Shown: piece by piece, positions 17,702 through 34,403 of the stretch
How positions within the stretch are numbered: the stretch's first letter is position 1
Layout: each line of letters starts with the position of its first letter
Origin: Craterostigma plantagineum
Lineage: Eukaryota; Streptophyta; Magnoliopsida; Lamiales; Linderniaceae
Direction: 5' to 3'
Assembly: GCA_027422505.1 (NCBI GenBank)
Contig: JAPQWV010000050.1
Location: 2,232,001-2,296,000 of the forward strand
Length of the DNA: 64,000 nt
Notes under the pieces: model-generated
What the model was told of the DNA's origin: nothing
What the model saw: the letters and a program-made list of their open reading frames with translations, nothing else
The model's database searches: none
Translations under genes and position numbers: made by a program

Positions 17702-18573
17702 TTTTGTTTAATGTACAATAATTAATTTTATATAAACGGTAATATTTAAAACTCTCATCTGAACTCTTATAGAAAGAGGATAAAAACGGTCGAATTTGTC
17801 TACCCTTAAATGCTTAAATACAAGTTTGTCCTTAAAATAAAATTTTAATTTTTTAAATTACAAGTTTGTCCTTAAAATAAAATTTTTAATTTTTTAAATT
17901 ACTTAAAATGTTCAAAATACAAAGAAATTTGATATATTTGCACACACATTAGGTGTGCATGTGCTTGGCATACTACTAGGTATAAACTCGCGTAGCAAAG
18001 GGTTAAACTACTACATATTAAAAGGTGGTTAATACCCATAAACGTTCCTATATTTCGAAAAAAAAAAGAACTAACACCTTTACGTATTTCAATTTCTATA
18101 AGGACAACTAACATCTTTAGTTTTTTTATTGTTATTTTATTTTATTTTAGTTTCCTCAGATGGTGTGCGCTGACGACAACATGTGCAATTAGCCCCCCAA
18201 GGCCAAGGAATTTATCTTGACTAAAATATATAAATATAGGTAAAATTATTGACTTATAAAATAAATACGACGAAGATAATAGCTTAGCCTCCACATTTGA
18301 CGAAGAGATGAAGCAAGAAAATAAAAGGTTTGCCCTCATCTGTATATCATCAAGAAATGACCAAATAAGTGACTTGCAGTGGAAATTAGGAAGCGTATAG
18401 TGCAACGAGTCTTTCTTTTTAATTTTTCCTTCTCGAGATCACCTTAATGGAAATATAATAACAAAATGAAAATTTTCATACGACATAAGGTCGAATCGAT
18501 ATATATATGTTATATAATATGTGGATACCTTATTCCCCCAACGAGTCAAACATGGACTATTGAATAAGAGACC

Positions 18574-18604
<31 letters not shown>

Positions 18605-18687
18605 CTCGTAAAGTTCAAACTCCAGTGTTCATTACATGCCAAACTATATGATTATTTTAATCAACTGACTGGAGAATCCAAAGTGAA
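17702..18687. other. Upstream flank of ICS copy 3
   Basis: A 45-bp segment (AAGTTTGTCCTTAAAATAAA...) is tandemly duplicated at 17822-17905. From about 18150 the sequence is related to the region 650 bp upstream of copy 2, so the duplicated unit included a long promoter region. An (AAT)n tract lies at 18571-18601. Confidence 0.5.
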
Positions 18688-18860
18688 CAGCTGATTATTG
18701 TGGAAAAATTGAATATAAAAACACAAACTAATGTGATAAAATACAACCGTATAGGAAGCTTCCTTGCATGTAAATAATACTCATAATAAAAACGAATACT
18801 CCTCGCATTGCAAACTCATAAAGTGATAGCTTAATCTTCTTTATATATATATATATATAG
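18688..18860 (+). promoter_or_regulatory. Stranded core promoter of ICS copy 3
   Basis: CAGCTGATTATTGTGGAAA (18688), a GGAAGCTTCCTTGC block (18754) and an extended TATATA tract (18843-18858) match the promoter order of copies 2, 4 and 5. The ATG of copy 3 is now about 6.6 kb downstream because a solo LTR and a full Copia element lie between. Confidence 0.65.
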
Positions 18861-18911
18861 AAACCTCACTAGTCGTAGAGCTACATAGTTACAAACGATA
18901 ACAAGAAATAT

Positions 18912-19339
18912 TGTTGCGAAATGGACAGCTAAACGAAATTGAAAATGACTGTGAGGATAAATGGAACACGGGAATTTACGTGGAAAACCCCTTTTCAACT
19001 TGGGGTAAAAAACCACGGGCGAGGTAGAAATTTATTACTGGGGTAAAAACAGGAGTTACAACCTCTCAATCTATAAAGGAGAAAACACACACTATCTCTC
19101 TTTATAGTTGGAGCAAATACCGAACAAACCCTCAATTTTTCCTCTACCCTCTATTTCTTTCGTCTCTCTATTTTCTTTCTCTATTGGTTTTGGTGTCTTC
19201 TCTAATGCCTCATTAGCTCCCCTTTTATAGGCAAAAGCCTTACTAATACAATATAATAATATTATAATTAAATATTATTATTACTAATGGGTAGGTGAAG
19301 TGGGTTGGTGATCAACCCACTCAACCAATTTTCCCATCA
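18912..19339. mobile_element. Solo LTR
   Basis: The 428-bp sequence begins TGTTGCG and ends CCCATCA, flanked by the perfect 5-bp target duplication AATAT (18907-18911 and 19340-19344). It contains no ORF, PBS or PPT. The TACGTGG/CCACGGGC stretch inside is of a kind common in plant Copia LTRs. It is best read as a solo LTR left by LTR-LTR recombination. Confidence 0.8.
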
Positions 19340-19373
19340 AATATAACATCCCATTACACACCCAAAAACACAT

Positions 19374-19966
19374 TGTTAAAATTACATCCAACACAATCGC
19401 AACTCTAAGTAACTACAATCGGAAGCACGATACTAATAGAATCTCGAAATTACACAGAGAGAACTCAAGAACACTTATCTTGAGAGGCGATCGGCTCTTG
19501 GCAAATGTCGGACTAGTGCTTCAGCCACAGACGGGGACTATGGTGCGCGAAGACGACAAAAGGTCGGCTTCGAGCAGTAGAATGAAAAGGTTTTTAGATT
19601 TCGCCCAGAACAGTGAAGAGATGATGCGTATCAAAACGCAGAAAATCAGTGATTTTTGTTGAAAACAAAAAAGGGGAAAGTTGTTAGGGTTTTTTTGGTG
19701 AGAGGAATCAATCGTAACTTTTCTCAGTGAAAATGTTCAGGGGTTTTTGTGAAAAAGTAGAAGGTTTTAAAAATTGTCTTTTAGTCCCCGATAAATTACA
19801 GTGACGTATAGAAAACACTAGTGCTTTTGTTATTGGCCCACATTAAACCACATTCGATCATTTACATCCCAATTATATAAAAACTGGGCTGCAAATAGAT
19901 CAGTGGGCCGTGGTAATTATATCTGGCCCATTATCGTGGCGGCCCATTAAGGGCCTAATTTTATCA
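19374..19966 (-). repeat. 3' LTR of the 6.0-kb Copia element
   Basis: The 593-bp direct repeat matches 24815-25405. The adjacent purine-rich tract on the minus strand (GAGGTGGGC, 19967-19975) is the likely polypurine primer. Confidence 0.9.
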
Positions 19967-19973
19967 GCCCACC

Positions 19974-22172
19974 TCACGATGATGGGCCAAAAATATTTAC
20001 CATTGAGAGTTGGTCCCTAAGCTTACAGTGATTTTCCTTCCCGAGCGCCTTGGTCAGAATATCTGCGACTTGGTCCTGCGATTTGACAAATTCAGTTTTA
20101 ATGACATGCTTAGATATATATTCACGAATAAAATGACAGTCTATTTCAATATGCTTAGTCCGTTCATGAAAGACCGGATTATTAGCAATTTGAATCGCTG
20201 CATTGTTATCGCAGTATACTTTGGCGGGAAGCTGTGTAAGGATTTTCATGTCCTTTAATAGAGCTACTATCCAAATCAGTTCGCTCGTGGCTTGAGCCAT
20301 GGCCCGATATTCGGCTTCAGCCGAAGATCGAGACACTGTTTTCTGTTTTTTGCTTTTCCATGATACCACTGTATTCCCCAAAAAAACACAAAAACCTGAC
20401 ACTGATTTCCTAGAGATTGAGCATGAGGCCCAATCAGAGTCGCAGAAAACAGACAACTGTTTACTTGGCCGGTTTGAAATCAATATCCCATAACCTGGTG
20501 CAGCTTTCAAGTATCTTAGGGTTCTAAATGCAGCAGTGATATGCGAAGTATTAGGATTATGCATGTGTTGGCTAAGTGTCTGAACAGCATAGGATATATC
20601 TGGCCGGGTGTTGCACAGGTAAATTAGACGGCCCATTAGGCGCTGGAAGAAACTAATATCAGTAAAATCTGATTCAGGCTGAGCTGGAAATTTCAGATTT
20701 TGCTGCATGGGAGTGTTTTTGGGCTTACAGCCCAGCACACCAAACTCATTCAACAGATCAAGTGTGTATTTTCTCTGATTAAGCACCAAGCCCTCATCAC
20801 ATTTATTTACTTCTATTCCTAAAAAATATTTCAGTCGACCTAAGTCTTTTATTCCAAACAATTCATTGAACACAGACTTAATTCTAGTAATTTCAATCAT
20901 GTTATTTCCAGAAATCAGAATATCATCAACATAAACAAGTAATAAAACACACAAATCATTCTCAAATTTGCAGAACAGAGAGTAATCACTCAGACTTTGT
21001 TTAAAACCATTTAGAGTCAACACTTCAGTAAGTTTTTCATTCCACTTTCTAGGGGCTTGTTTCAAGCCATATATTGGCTTTCTTAATCTACATACTCTAT
21101 GATCATTTGCATAGAACCCTTCAGGCAAACACATGTACACTTCCTCCTCAAGTTCTCCATGCAAAAAAGCATTGTCAATGTCAAGTTGGTATACATTCCA
21201 ATCATTCATAACAGCTACTGCTAGTAAAATTCTAATGGTGACCATCTTAACTACAGGGGCAAATATTTCATTGAAATCTACACCCTCCTTTTGACTATAG
21301 CCCTTTGCTACTAATCTAGCTTTGAATCTCTCTATCTCACCGTTTGACTTGTACTTAACCTTAAAAATCCACTTACTACCTACTGGTTTTCTATTCTTAG
21401 GTAGTTCCACTAAATCCCAAGTTCCATTTCCAATTAGGGCCCTCATTTCTAGTTCCATGGCTGTTTTCCAATCAGGGATTTCTAAGGCTTCAGCTACTGA
21501 CTTAGGGACTGTGGTTCTATCTAAGTTGCTGCAGAATTCTCTATCTCCTACCTCAAGTTTTGAGAAGTTCATGACACTAGCTAGGGGGTAGAGTACTCTA
21601 TACTTAGAGGCATGTATGGAGCAGTCATAGTCATTCAGGTAATTTGGTCTCCTAACATTCCTCTTAGGCCTGCTCAAGTCATTGTTATTCACATCAGGTG
21701 GTTGATCAGTAACAGAGTCATGCACAGATTTAGGAATTTCATCAGATTCACTTAAGATAGAAATATTATCATTCTGGTCATCAGCCCTAGAAGTAGAGTC
21801 ACTGTTAGGGTAATCATCATGATTATGCACATCATCAGGTAAGTTCTCATGTTCACAGGGCTCATTACTATAAGAGTGCTCTAGACTTGCATCATTGTAC
21901 TCAAACAGTTCATCAAACAGGATATAAGAATCATTGGTTTTATCATTAACACCAGCCACATTGGTTTTAAAAGGGAAAACAGTTTCATAGAACTTAACAT
22001 CTCTAGCTGCAAATATGATTTTGCTATCCAAGTCAAGTAGTTTGTATGCTTTCTTATTTTCATAATACCCTAGCATGACACATTGTTTAGCACGAGCATC
22101 AAATTTGGAGGCAGCATTTAATACAGTTGCATAACAGAGGCAGCCAAATGATTTCAGATTATCATACTTCAC
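19974..22172 (-). CDS. Copia pol: integrase C-terminus, reverse transcriptase, RNase H
   Basis: An open frame of 732 residues, continuous with the integrase frame upstream but for two adjacent stop codons. Residues 1-70 complete the integrase C-terminal region. A variable acidic linker (about 80-170) follows. The RT spans about 230-480, with QLDIDNAFLHG at 329 and the catalytic YVDD at 414-417. RNase H starts near 575 (FCDSDWA, then SSAEAEYRA). In a living element it copies the RNA genome to DNA in virus-like particles. It ends at TGA/TAG-type stop at 19974 just inside the 3' LTR. Length and order are normal for Copia pol; only upstream lesions prevent synthesis as part of a polyprotein. Confidence 0.9.
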   Translation of the reverse strand: MKYDNLKSFGCLCYATVLNAASKFDARAKQCVMLGYYENKKAYKLLDLDSKIIFAARDVKFYETVFPFKTNVAGVNDKTNDSYILFDELFEYNDASLEHSYSNEPCEHENLPDDVHNHDDYPNSDSTSRADDQNDNISILSESDEIPKSVHDSVTDQPPDVNNNDLSRPKRNVRRPNYLNDYDCSIHASKYRVLYPLASVMNFSKLEVGDREFCSNLDRTTVPKSVAEALEIPDWKTAMELEMRALIGNGTWDLVELPKNRKPVGSKWIFKVKYKSNGEIERFKARLVAKGYSQKEGVDFNEIFAPVVKMVTIRILLAVAVMNDWNVYQLDIDNAFLHGELEEEVYMCLPEGFYANDHRVCRLRKPIYGLKQAPRKWNEKLTEVLTLNGFKQSLSDYSLFCKFENDLCVLLLVYVDDILISGNNMIEITRIKSVFNELFGIKDLGRLKYFLGIEVNKCDEGLVLNQRKYTLDLLNEFGVLGCKPKNTPMQQNLKFPAQPESDFTDISFFQRLMGRLIYLCNTRPDISYAVQTLSQHMHNPNTSHITAAFRTLRYLKAAPGYGILISNRPSKQLSVFCDSDWASCSISRKSVSGFCVFLGNTVVSWKSKKQKTVSRSSAEAEYRAMAQATSELIWIVALLKDMKILTQLPAKVYCDNNAAIQIANNPVFHERTKHIEIDCHFIREYISKHVIKTEFVKSQDQVADILTKALGKENHCKLRDQLSMVNIFGPSS

Positions 22173-22193
22173 ACATTTTCCAAATACAATTTA

Positions 22194-22612
22194 TTAAGGT
22201 GACCTACCCTTAAGGACAGCAGTGGGAGTTCTATTGATAAGAAAAACAGCACTCAGAATGCATTCAGACCAATAAATCAGGGGCACACCAGATTGAAAAA
22301 ATAAAGCTCGAGCAACATTCAATAAATGCCTATGTTTTCTTTCAACTATTCCATTCTGCTGTGGTGTATTAACCACAGTAGTTTGGTGCAGTATTCCTTC
22401 TATCCTAGTAAGTTCCTTGAACTGATTATTCACAAACTCTGTGCCATTGTCAGACCTAAAGGTTTTTACTCTTTTCTCAAACTGGGTCCTAACCATGCTG
22501 ACAAAGTATTTAACATGTTGGAACACCTCAGACTTAGATTGTAGTAGAAAAACCCAAGTTGCCCTTGAAAATTCATCAACTATAGTAAGAAAAAATCTAC
22601 ATTATTATGACT
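22194..22612 (-). pseudogene. Copia integrase core fragment
   Basis: This frame carries the second half of the integrase core: the RSDNGTEF block with a catalytic Asp, and PQQNGIVERKHRHL with the catalytic Glu. It is separated from the upstream half by a one-base deletion in a T run near 22590. Downstream it ends in two tandem TAA codons (22191-22196) replacing what should be two sense codons, after which the frame stays open into RT. Confidence 0.85.
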
Positions 22613-23752
22613 GGGCTGTTTGAAAGGACCCCACACATCAATATGAACAAGTTCAAACATAGATGCAGTTTTATGCTCACTCAAGGGAAAAGGTTCTCTT
22701 GTCTGTTTTGCCTTGTGACAGATGTCACATGGCTCAGCAGATTTGTCATCCTTAGGTTTTAAAGTATGTTTTAACAGGTCAAGTACAGCAGATGAGGGAT
22801 GTCCTAATCTTTTATGCCACAGATCACAAGATACTGAATGTACTATGCTAGCAATGCTATTATTACCAGTCAAATACTTGTTGAAGTAGTATAACCCTTC
22901 TTTTAACTCACCAGTCCCCATTATATTCAGGGACAGTGGGTCCTGAAAAGTGCACACATTGTTTTTAAAACTCACAATACATTGATTTGCAACAGCTAGC
23001 TTAGAGACAGACAACAAGTTACACTTAAAGGCTGGGACAAGTAACACATTTCTCAGAATTATCCTATCATTCAGCAAATACTCCCCAATCATATTGACAG
23101 ACAAGCAAGCACCATTGGGCAACTTAATGAAAACACTGTCAGACTTCACATTCTTAACATTAAAAAGATTTTCAGAGGAACACACAACATGGTCAGTGGC
23201 ACCAGAATCAATTATCCACCCCCTACTGAAGTCAGAAGACATAGTATTAATGAATGCACCTGCCATGATGTCCTGATTAGCTTCAGGCTGACTCTCCTTC
23301 TCAAGTAGTTTCATTAGTTTGCTGTATTGCATTATTGAGAGATTAGGGGTTATTGTTTCTGCAGTGGCTTGATGTGTTTCTGTAACATTAGCAGCCTTAT
23401 TTGTGTTCCAGGTATGATATTTTTTAGTATTGGCAGTGTTAAAACTGTTTTTATTTGGTCTACCAGAAAGCTTAAAACACTTTTCAATAGAATGACCCTT
23501 AATACCATAGTGCTTACAAATAATAGGGTTATTGTTGGGGTAGTTACTATTGGTATTGGTGGGATTACCTATGAGTTTATAACATCTTTCTATAGGATGT
23601 CCTCTAATGCCACAGTTCTTACAGATAATGGTGTTCTGGTTAGAGTGGTGTTGGCTTGATTTGTTAAAGCTTTTATTCAGAAATATTGAGGTGTTATTAT
23701 CTGATTCTTGGATTATTCCTCTATGAGACTCTTCCCTACTAATGCAAGACAT
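22580..23752 (-). pseudogene. Copia pol 5' part: zinc knuckles, protease, pre-integrase
   Basis: Two CCHC-type knuckles (CKNCGIRGHPIERC, and a variant whose second Cys is His, CKHYGIKGH...) precede the aspartic protease active site DSGATDH at about residue 185. The GAG-pre-integrase zinc motif (H...H...CDICHKAK) and the start of the integrase core follow. It lies one frame off from gag and from the downstream integrase. The two offsets compensate, consistent with an ancestral single gag-pol frame carrying two opposite one-base indels. Confidence 0.85.
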
Positions 23753-24419
23753 TTGGGAGTGGCTGTTGTAGCAGAATGTTACTTCTTATATAGTTATATG
23801 TTTCATTGAGGCCCATCAGAAATTGCATGAGTTTTTGTTCTTCACTTATACTTTGCAAATGAGCACTAGCATTACAGGTACAGATAGGGCCTGCTGTAAG
23901 GGCTTCTAGTTCATCCCACAGATGCTGAAGCTTTGAAAAATATATAGATATATTATCACTTCCTTGTCTCAGGTTGTATATTGACTGTTGAAGGCTGAAC
24001 TTCCTAGAGCCATCTACATTCTTAAAGGTTTTTTCTAGGGATTCCCACACTCTCGAGGCAAATTTGGCATAGGTATACCTAATTCTTAGTTCATTGCTAA
24101 GGGAATTTAACAACCATGACAATACTATTGCATTACATCTCTCCCAATCACTAGCTAAGTCAGGATCATCAGGGAATGGTACAGTGCCATGAACAAAGCC
24201 TACTTTGTTTTTGGCAGTGAGAGCAAGAAGGACTGAGTTACTCCAGTATGAGTAATTCTCAGATCCTGAGAGAGTGACATTTGTTATATTTGTCACAGAA
24301 AGATCAGCTTGGCTTATATACAGAGGATTCCTAGGATTAGGCACTAGTTCTGGATTGCTGTGCTTAGGTGTTTTAGTTTGAGGTTCTTCAGTTTCACTGT
24401 CAGATTTGAACAGATCCAT
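23739..24419 (-). CDS. Copia gag (capsid) protein
   Basis: 226 residues starting at an ATG about 385 bp inside the 5' LTR. The N-terminus has the Copia gag signature LSGSENYSYWSNSVLLAL (residues about 50-67), followed by the W-rich helical capsid domain (SWLLNSL, RVWESLEKTF, LQHLWDELEAL). This family forms the virus-like particle shell. The frame ends at 23739 where an apparent one-base indel separates it from the zinc-knuckle region; intact relatives read through as one polyprotein. Confidence 0.88.
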   Translation of the reverse strand: MDLFKSDSETEEPQTKTPKHSNPELVPNPRNPLYISQADLSVTNITNVTLSGSENYSYWSNSVLLALTAKNKVGFVHGTVPFPDDPDLASDWERCNAIVLSWLLNSLSNELRIRYTYAKFASRVWESLEKTFKNVDGSRKFSLQQSIYNLRQGSDNISIYFSKLQHLWDELEALTAGPICTCNASAHLQSISEEQKLMQFLMGLNETYNYIRSNILLQQPLPNVLH

Positions 24420-24803
24420 GGCTTAGGAGCTTATGTTTTGACTAACGGTTAATATGTCTAGTTCAAGTACAGCCACAGAATACCAAGTAGAATAAAAATA
24501 TGCAGTAAAGGAAGTGAGTAGGAGCGAGTTCACCAAATGAGCTAGAACTTCAGGACCAGAAATTGCTGCAGCTATAACTAGGTATCAGCTATACCAGGAG
24601 AGTTGCAGCTGCACGTTTAACAAACAGAAGTGATTAGCAGCCTTAAGACTGTAAGCAGGTCAAAAACAAGACCAAAGAAATAAAGCAGATATAGAACTGG
24701 AAAATTATTTCTTGAGCAGTTACACGCAGTGTTGAGGAAAATAATAGGACCGATTGATTTTGTACAGAATATACGCAAGTGATCATGAATAATATCAACT
24801 CGT

Positions 24804-24814
24804 CTCTGATACCA
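24804..24814 (-). other. Primer-binding site (tRNA-iMet)
   Basis: The minus strand reads TGGTATCAGAG immediately after the 5' LTR terminal CA. This matches the initiator-tRNA-Met primer site used by most plant Copia elements. Confidence 0.85.
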
Positions 24815-25405
24815 TGTTAAAATTACATCCAACACAATTGCAACTCTAAGTAACTACAATCGGAAGCACGATACTAATAGAATCTCGAAATTACACAGAG
24901 AGAACTCAAGAACACTTATCTTGAGAGGCGATCGGCTCTTGGCAAATGTCGGACTAGTGCTTCAGCCACAGACGGGGACTATGGTGCGCGAAGACGACAA
25001 AAGGTCGGCTTCGAGCAGTAGAATGAAAAGGTTTTTAGATTTCGCCCAGAACAGTGAAGAGATGATGCGTATCAAAACGCAGAAAATCAGTGATTTTTGT
25101 TGAAAACAAAAAAGGGGAAAGTTGTTAGGGTTTTTTTGGTGAGAGGAATCAATCGTAACTTTTCTCAGTGAATGTTCAGGGGTTTTTGTGAAAAAGTAGA
25201 AGGTTTTAAAAATTGTCTTTTAGTCCCCGATAAATTACAGTGACGTATAGAAAACACTAGTGCTTTTGTTATTGGCCCACATTAAACCACATTCGATCAT
25301 TTACATCCCAATTATATAAAAACTGGGCTGCAAATAGATCAGTGGGCCGTGGTAATTATTTCTGGCCCATTATCGTGGCGGCCCATTAAGGGCCTAATTT
25401 TATCA
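24815..25405 (-). repeat. 5' LTR of the 6.0-kb Copia element
   Basis: The 591-bp direct repeat matches 19374-19966. It sits 40 bp upstream of the ATG of ICS copy 3, so its outward edge now forms the immediate 5' flank of that gene. Confidence 0.9.
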
Positions 25406-25445
25406 CACATTATACTACACACACAAAAGAATAGAAAGAAGACAA

Positions 25446-28313
<2,868 letters not shown>

Positions 28314-29142
28314 TAAACTGTTCCGATTAGAGGATCTATCTCTTCATTGTTTTATTAGTTAGTTCATTCTTGTCCAGCAATAGATTGGGTCACAAATCTG
28401 TGTGTATGCTATGCATCGGATTGAGTCTTCAAACAACCATTGTTTACCAGGAAAAATAGTGCTTTTCTTTTTTGTTCTTTACATTTCTCTATATGATGTA
28501 ATGAGGATTGAGGAGTAACAGAGGTGTTGAATCAATTGATAAATATAGTGTTTACATACTTACTTTCGACGATATCAATGAGAATGGTGGCCGTTGTTCT
28601 CCAATCTTTAATTTCTTGCTTGTCATTGGAATATCATCTGATTATATTTAAGAATTAGTTACAATTAACAGAAATTAGTCAAAGCCTCGACAGTTAATTT
28701 TCCTTGTGAATAGTGTTATCTTTTAAAAGGTATTGTACTAAACTCTTGTGAACCTTCGGTCACACAAAGCGTCGTACTTCATTATTTCTCAAATACAATA
28801 CAAATATATAAAGTTTGTATCCGTTGTGTGACTCTAACAAAACAATTTTCAAACCGGCATCAGTTTGTCGTTAAGATTTACACTCATAACCATAGTCGGA
28901 TTTTGACCCGTGCATCATATAATCTATAGTAGGGTCACACCAATTTAGGGGCGACTGTTTAGTGCTTGAAGGCCTCATGTTTATGGTTACCGTTTATAAT
29001 TCAGAGCCTCACTTTGTTATATAAGAACGATTCCATCAATTAAAAAGTTCATAAAAAAGGGTGTTGTGCTAATAAAATCAAATTCTACCCATAATCTCAT
29101 TTGATGCGAGTTCATTTTGTCTAGAAGTTCACTTCGATAGGA

Positions 29143-29176
<34 letters not shown>

Positions 29177-29600
29177 TATAATAATAATAATAACAATAAT
29201 AAATATAATATTATTATAGGGTTGAATTGAATGTCTTGACCCACAAGTCTTTGTAACCACCAGAAATGCAATATATGGTTGAAGTTTGAACTGAATGTCC
29301 TGACCAAATACCAATTCGACACATAAATATTCAATTATTAACGACGCCTCCGAATTTGACGACATAGAATATAAACAACAAACGATAAAATACTTTAAAC
29401 AACCAAGTCGAATCGATTACGAAGCATTAGAATATTTTATATTTTCCTCGAGAACGAATTAATGGACTATCTATCTGCGTGCAAATTATGGTCGAATAGT
29501 CCATTCAAACTTCGTTGGTCTACTGCCGCACCATTTAGATAAATAATATTGGGAAAACATAATAATAAGAAAAGTACGAAAGTAAAAGATGGACTGGAGA
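28314..29600. other. 3' flank of ICS copy 3 and upstream flank of copy 4
   Basis: 28314-28560 resembles the 3' flank of copy 4 at 32277-32500. An (AAT)n tract occupies 29146-29205. From about 29237 the sequence is homologous to the region upstream of copy 5 (about 33785 onward). No gene seen. Confidence 0.5.
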
Positions 29601-29615
29601 ATTTTCTAACATGAG

Positions 29616-29762
29616 CAGCTGATCATTGTGGAAAAGCTAAGTGAAAAAATAATAGTATAGGATGCTTCCTCCCCCATGCAATGAGGAGAATAATAAAAAT
29701 TCATATTTTCACCACGTATAGTCAGTCATTAAGGTGACGGCCTAAGCTTCCCTTATATATAC
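29616..29762 (+). promoter_or_regulatory. Core promoter of ICS copy 4
   Basis: CAGCTGATCATTGTGGAAA (29616), GGATGCTTCCT (29660), a GACGGCCTAAGC block and TATATATA (29754) precede the ATG by about 150 bp. This is the undisturbed arrangement to compare with copies 3 and 5. Confidence 0.7.
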
Positions 29763-29909
29763 CAAACCCTCACTTCACATCCCTCATTACTCATCAACAA
29801 AAACATTCCTTACATAAGATACATACGCTCCAAAAAGAAGAATCAGCTCCCATTACACACACACAAATCACACACTATTACAAGCGAATTATAGTTAAAG
29901 AAGACAACA

Positions 29910-32276
<2,367 letters not shown>

Positions 32277-34207
32277 AAAGGCGGTCGATTGGAAAATCTC
32301 TTTATTGTTTGATCAGTTAGTTCATTCATTCTTGTCTAAACCATAGATTTGTCCCAAATCTCTCTATGTATTCTATGCATCAGATTGATTCTTAATTCAA
32401 ACAACCATTGTTACCTGGAAAATTAGTTTTTTTTGGTTCTTTTTACGTTCTCTTTATGATGTAATGTGGAGTACTAGAGGTGTTGAATCGTTGATGATAA
32501 TGTATAGAAAATATTTAACTTTCCAAGATATCAACGGAACATCTTTAATGTTTTTTTCATTCGGAATACTGTCTGATTTTATTTAGAATTAGTTATATCC
32601 ATATTTAACATAAATAGTCGGCCACTAATTTTCTATGAGTAGAATTATCTTTTAGAAAACTAGACTCTTGTGAACCTTCGCTGTATGTAGTGTATCATAT
32701 GTAAAGTTTGTATGAAATCTAGATTTTTTTAACCATAATTGTTCACTTCGAACATCAGTTCATTGATAATTCACACCCACATTGAATAATGAAATGCTAT
32801 TTACACCCCTTATCATATTAAATACATTATATATAATATATAGCACAACATGACATCAATACATTTAATAGTTTACTTACACGTCATACACAATTTGTAT
32901 AACAAAGTAGTGCAATTATTTTAACAATACTTAAATTATTTTTCAAATTAATATATACTTTTACAGTTTATTTAAAAATTATTATTTAAGTTTATAAATA
33001 TCTATAGTTATTATTATTTTAATCACAAAAAACATAATATTTCTTTTAACTTATACAATTGACAAATATAGTCCATTTGATAAACGAAAAAATTCATACT
33101 TATATATGTTGATGAATTAAAAATAAAATTATATATTTTGGAGAAATTAGTAATATCATTGAAAGGAAAAAAGTGGTAATATTATTTGTTGAAAAAAGTG
33201 GTGATATTATTTATGCCAAATTTTTTATTATTCGTATAAAGATGTGAGACTAATAAATAATCAATAAACAAAAACATACTATTTTTTCAGCCGGGTGTAC
33301 CTTAGCAATAAAGAGGGGGTGTATTTAGTAAATAAGGGGGTTGTGAATAATCATTATCTTATTATTCAATGTAAAAGTTTAATTGGATTGGAAATATATC
33401 ATAATTTTACTTTATATAATTTATTTCCAATATCATCATTGTTACTATTATTATTATTATTTTTGAGAAAATTACTGTTATTATTATTATGTTATTGTTA
33501 TTATATTTTGAGAGGAAAGTCTCGTGGCCTCACCGTAACTATCACTTAGTTAAATTGGTGTGTCAACTTTAATTATAATTCTATAGTGGTTATTTTAATA
33601 TCACGATTATATCTCCAAATCAGTTTTTATATATAAACAAACAAAATATAAAAAAGAATTTTGACTTAATTTAAAATCAACTTGAAAATAAAATATATTT
33701 ATATTTATATCTTGTACGTGGAATGCGCTTAATGTTATAGTCCAAGGAGTTCAACTATTATCAAATAAGCATTTCTGACGATGTGACCCACAAGGCTTTG
33801 GTAACCACTAGCAATGGAATAAAGGGTTGTGACCAAATACCAATTCGAAACTAAACTATTCAACTATTAATGACCTCGTAGCCTCCGAATTTGACGACAC
33901 AGAACATAAGCAACAAATACCAGGTCCAAATATATACCAAGTCGAATCGATTGCGAAGCATATAAATATACATATGGAAATAATTTATTTTTTCGTCGAG
34001 AATTAATGATTTCTGAATATAATACTGACAATACGCTTATATATCTGCATAATAATATTTATCTGCGTATAAAGTAAATTATGGTTGAATTGAACGGTCC
34101 ATTCAAACTTCGTTGATACTGCCACACCAATTTCGATATCTATCAAAACAATAATAAAAAAAAAAGGACGATAGTAGAAGATGGACTGGAGAATTTTCTA
34201 ACATGAA
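32277..34207. other. AT-rich spacer between ICS copies 4 and 5
   Basis: The first ~480 bases are ICS 3' flank shared with copies 3 and 5. 33440-33510 is TTA-rich microsatellite-like sequence. From about 33780 the sequence matches the upstream flank of copy 4. No gene seen. Confidence 0.5.
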
Positions 34208-34340
34208 CAGCTGATCATTGTGGAAAAACTAAGTGAAAAAATAATAGTATAGGATGCTTCCTCCCCATGAGAATAATAAAAATTCATATTTTCATAACGT
34301 ATAGTCATTAAGGGGACGGCCTAAGTTTCTTTTATATATA
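34208..34340 (+). promoter_or_regulatory. Stranded core promoter of ICS copy 5
   Basis: CAGCTGATCATTGTGGAAA (34208), GGATGCTTCCT (34252) and TATATATA (about 34333) match copy 4 almost base for base. The ATG it should serve is at 45365, about 11 kb away, beyond the Sirevirus-like element inserted 64 bp past the TATA box. Confidence 0.7.
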
Positions 34341-34403
34341 CCAAACCCTCACTTCTCAACCTCATCACTCATTAACAAACACATTCCTTACATATATACA
34401 TTC

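Larger units (their letters stand above)
19374..25405 (-). mobile_element. Complete Ty1/Copia LTR retrotransposon (6.0 kb)
   Basis: Two nearly identical LTRs (593 and 591 bp) begin TG and end CA. The flanking 5-bp target duplication is CACAT (19369-19373 and 25406-25410). On the minus strand the order is 5' LTR, PBS, gag, zinc knuckles, protease, integrase, RT, RNase H, 3' LTR, which defines Copia. By eye the LTRs differ by two substitutions and one 2-base indel, so insertion is recent. The gag-pol frame is broken near 23745 and 22590 and by stops at about 22191-22196, so this copy cannot move by itself as read. Confidence 0.93.

Noticed and set aside
19480..19662. 60-residue ORF repeated at 24921-25103
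   Set aside because: It lies inside both LTRs, so identity reflects LTR duplication, not conservation of a protein.
23739..23752. Programmed gag-pol frameshift in the 6.0-kb Copia element
   Set aside because: Copia elements use one gag-pol frame; a compensating shift occurs near 22590, so two mutations are the better reading.
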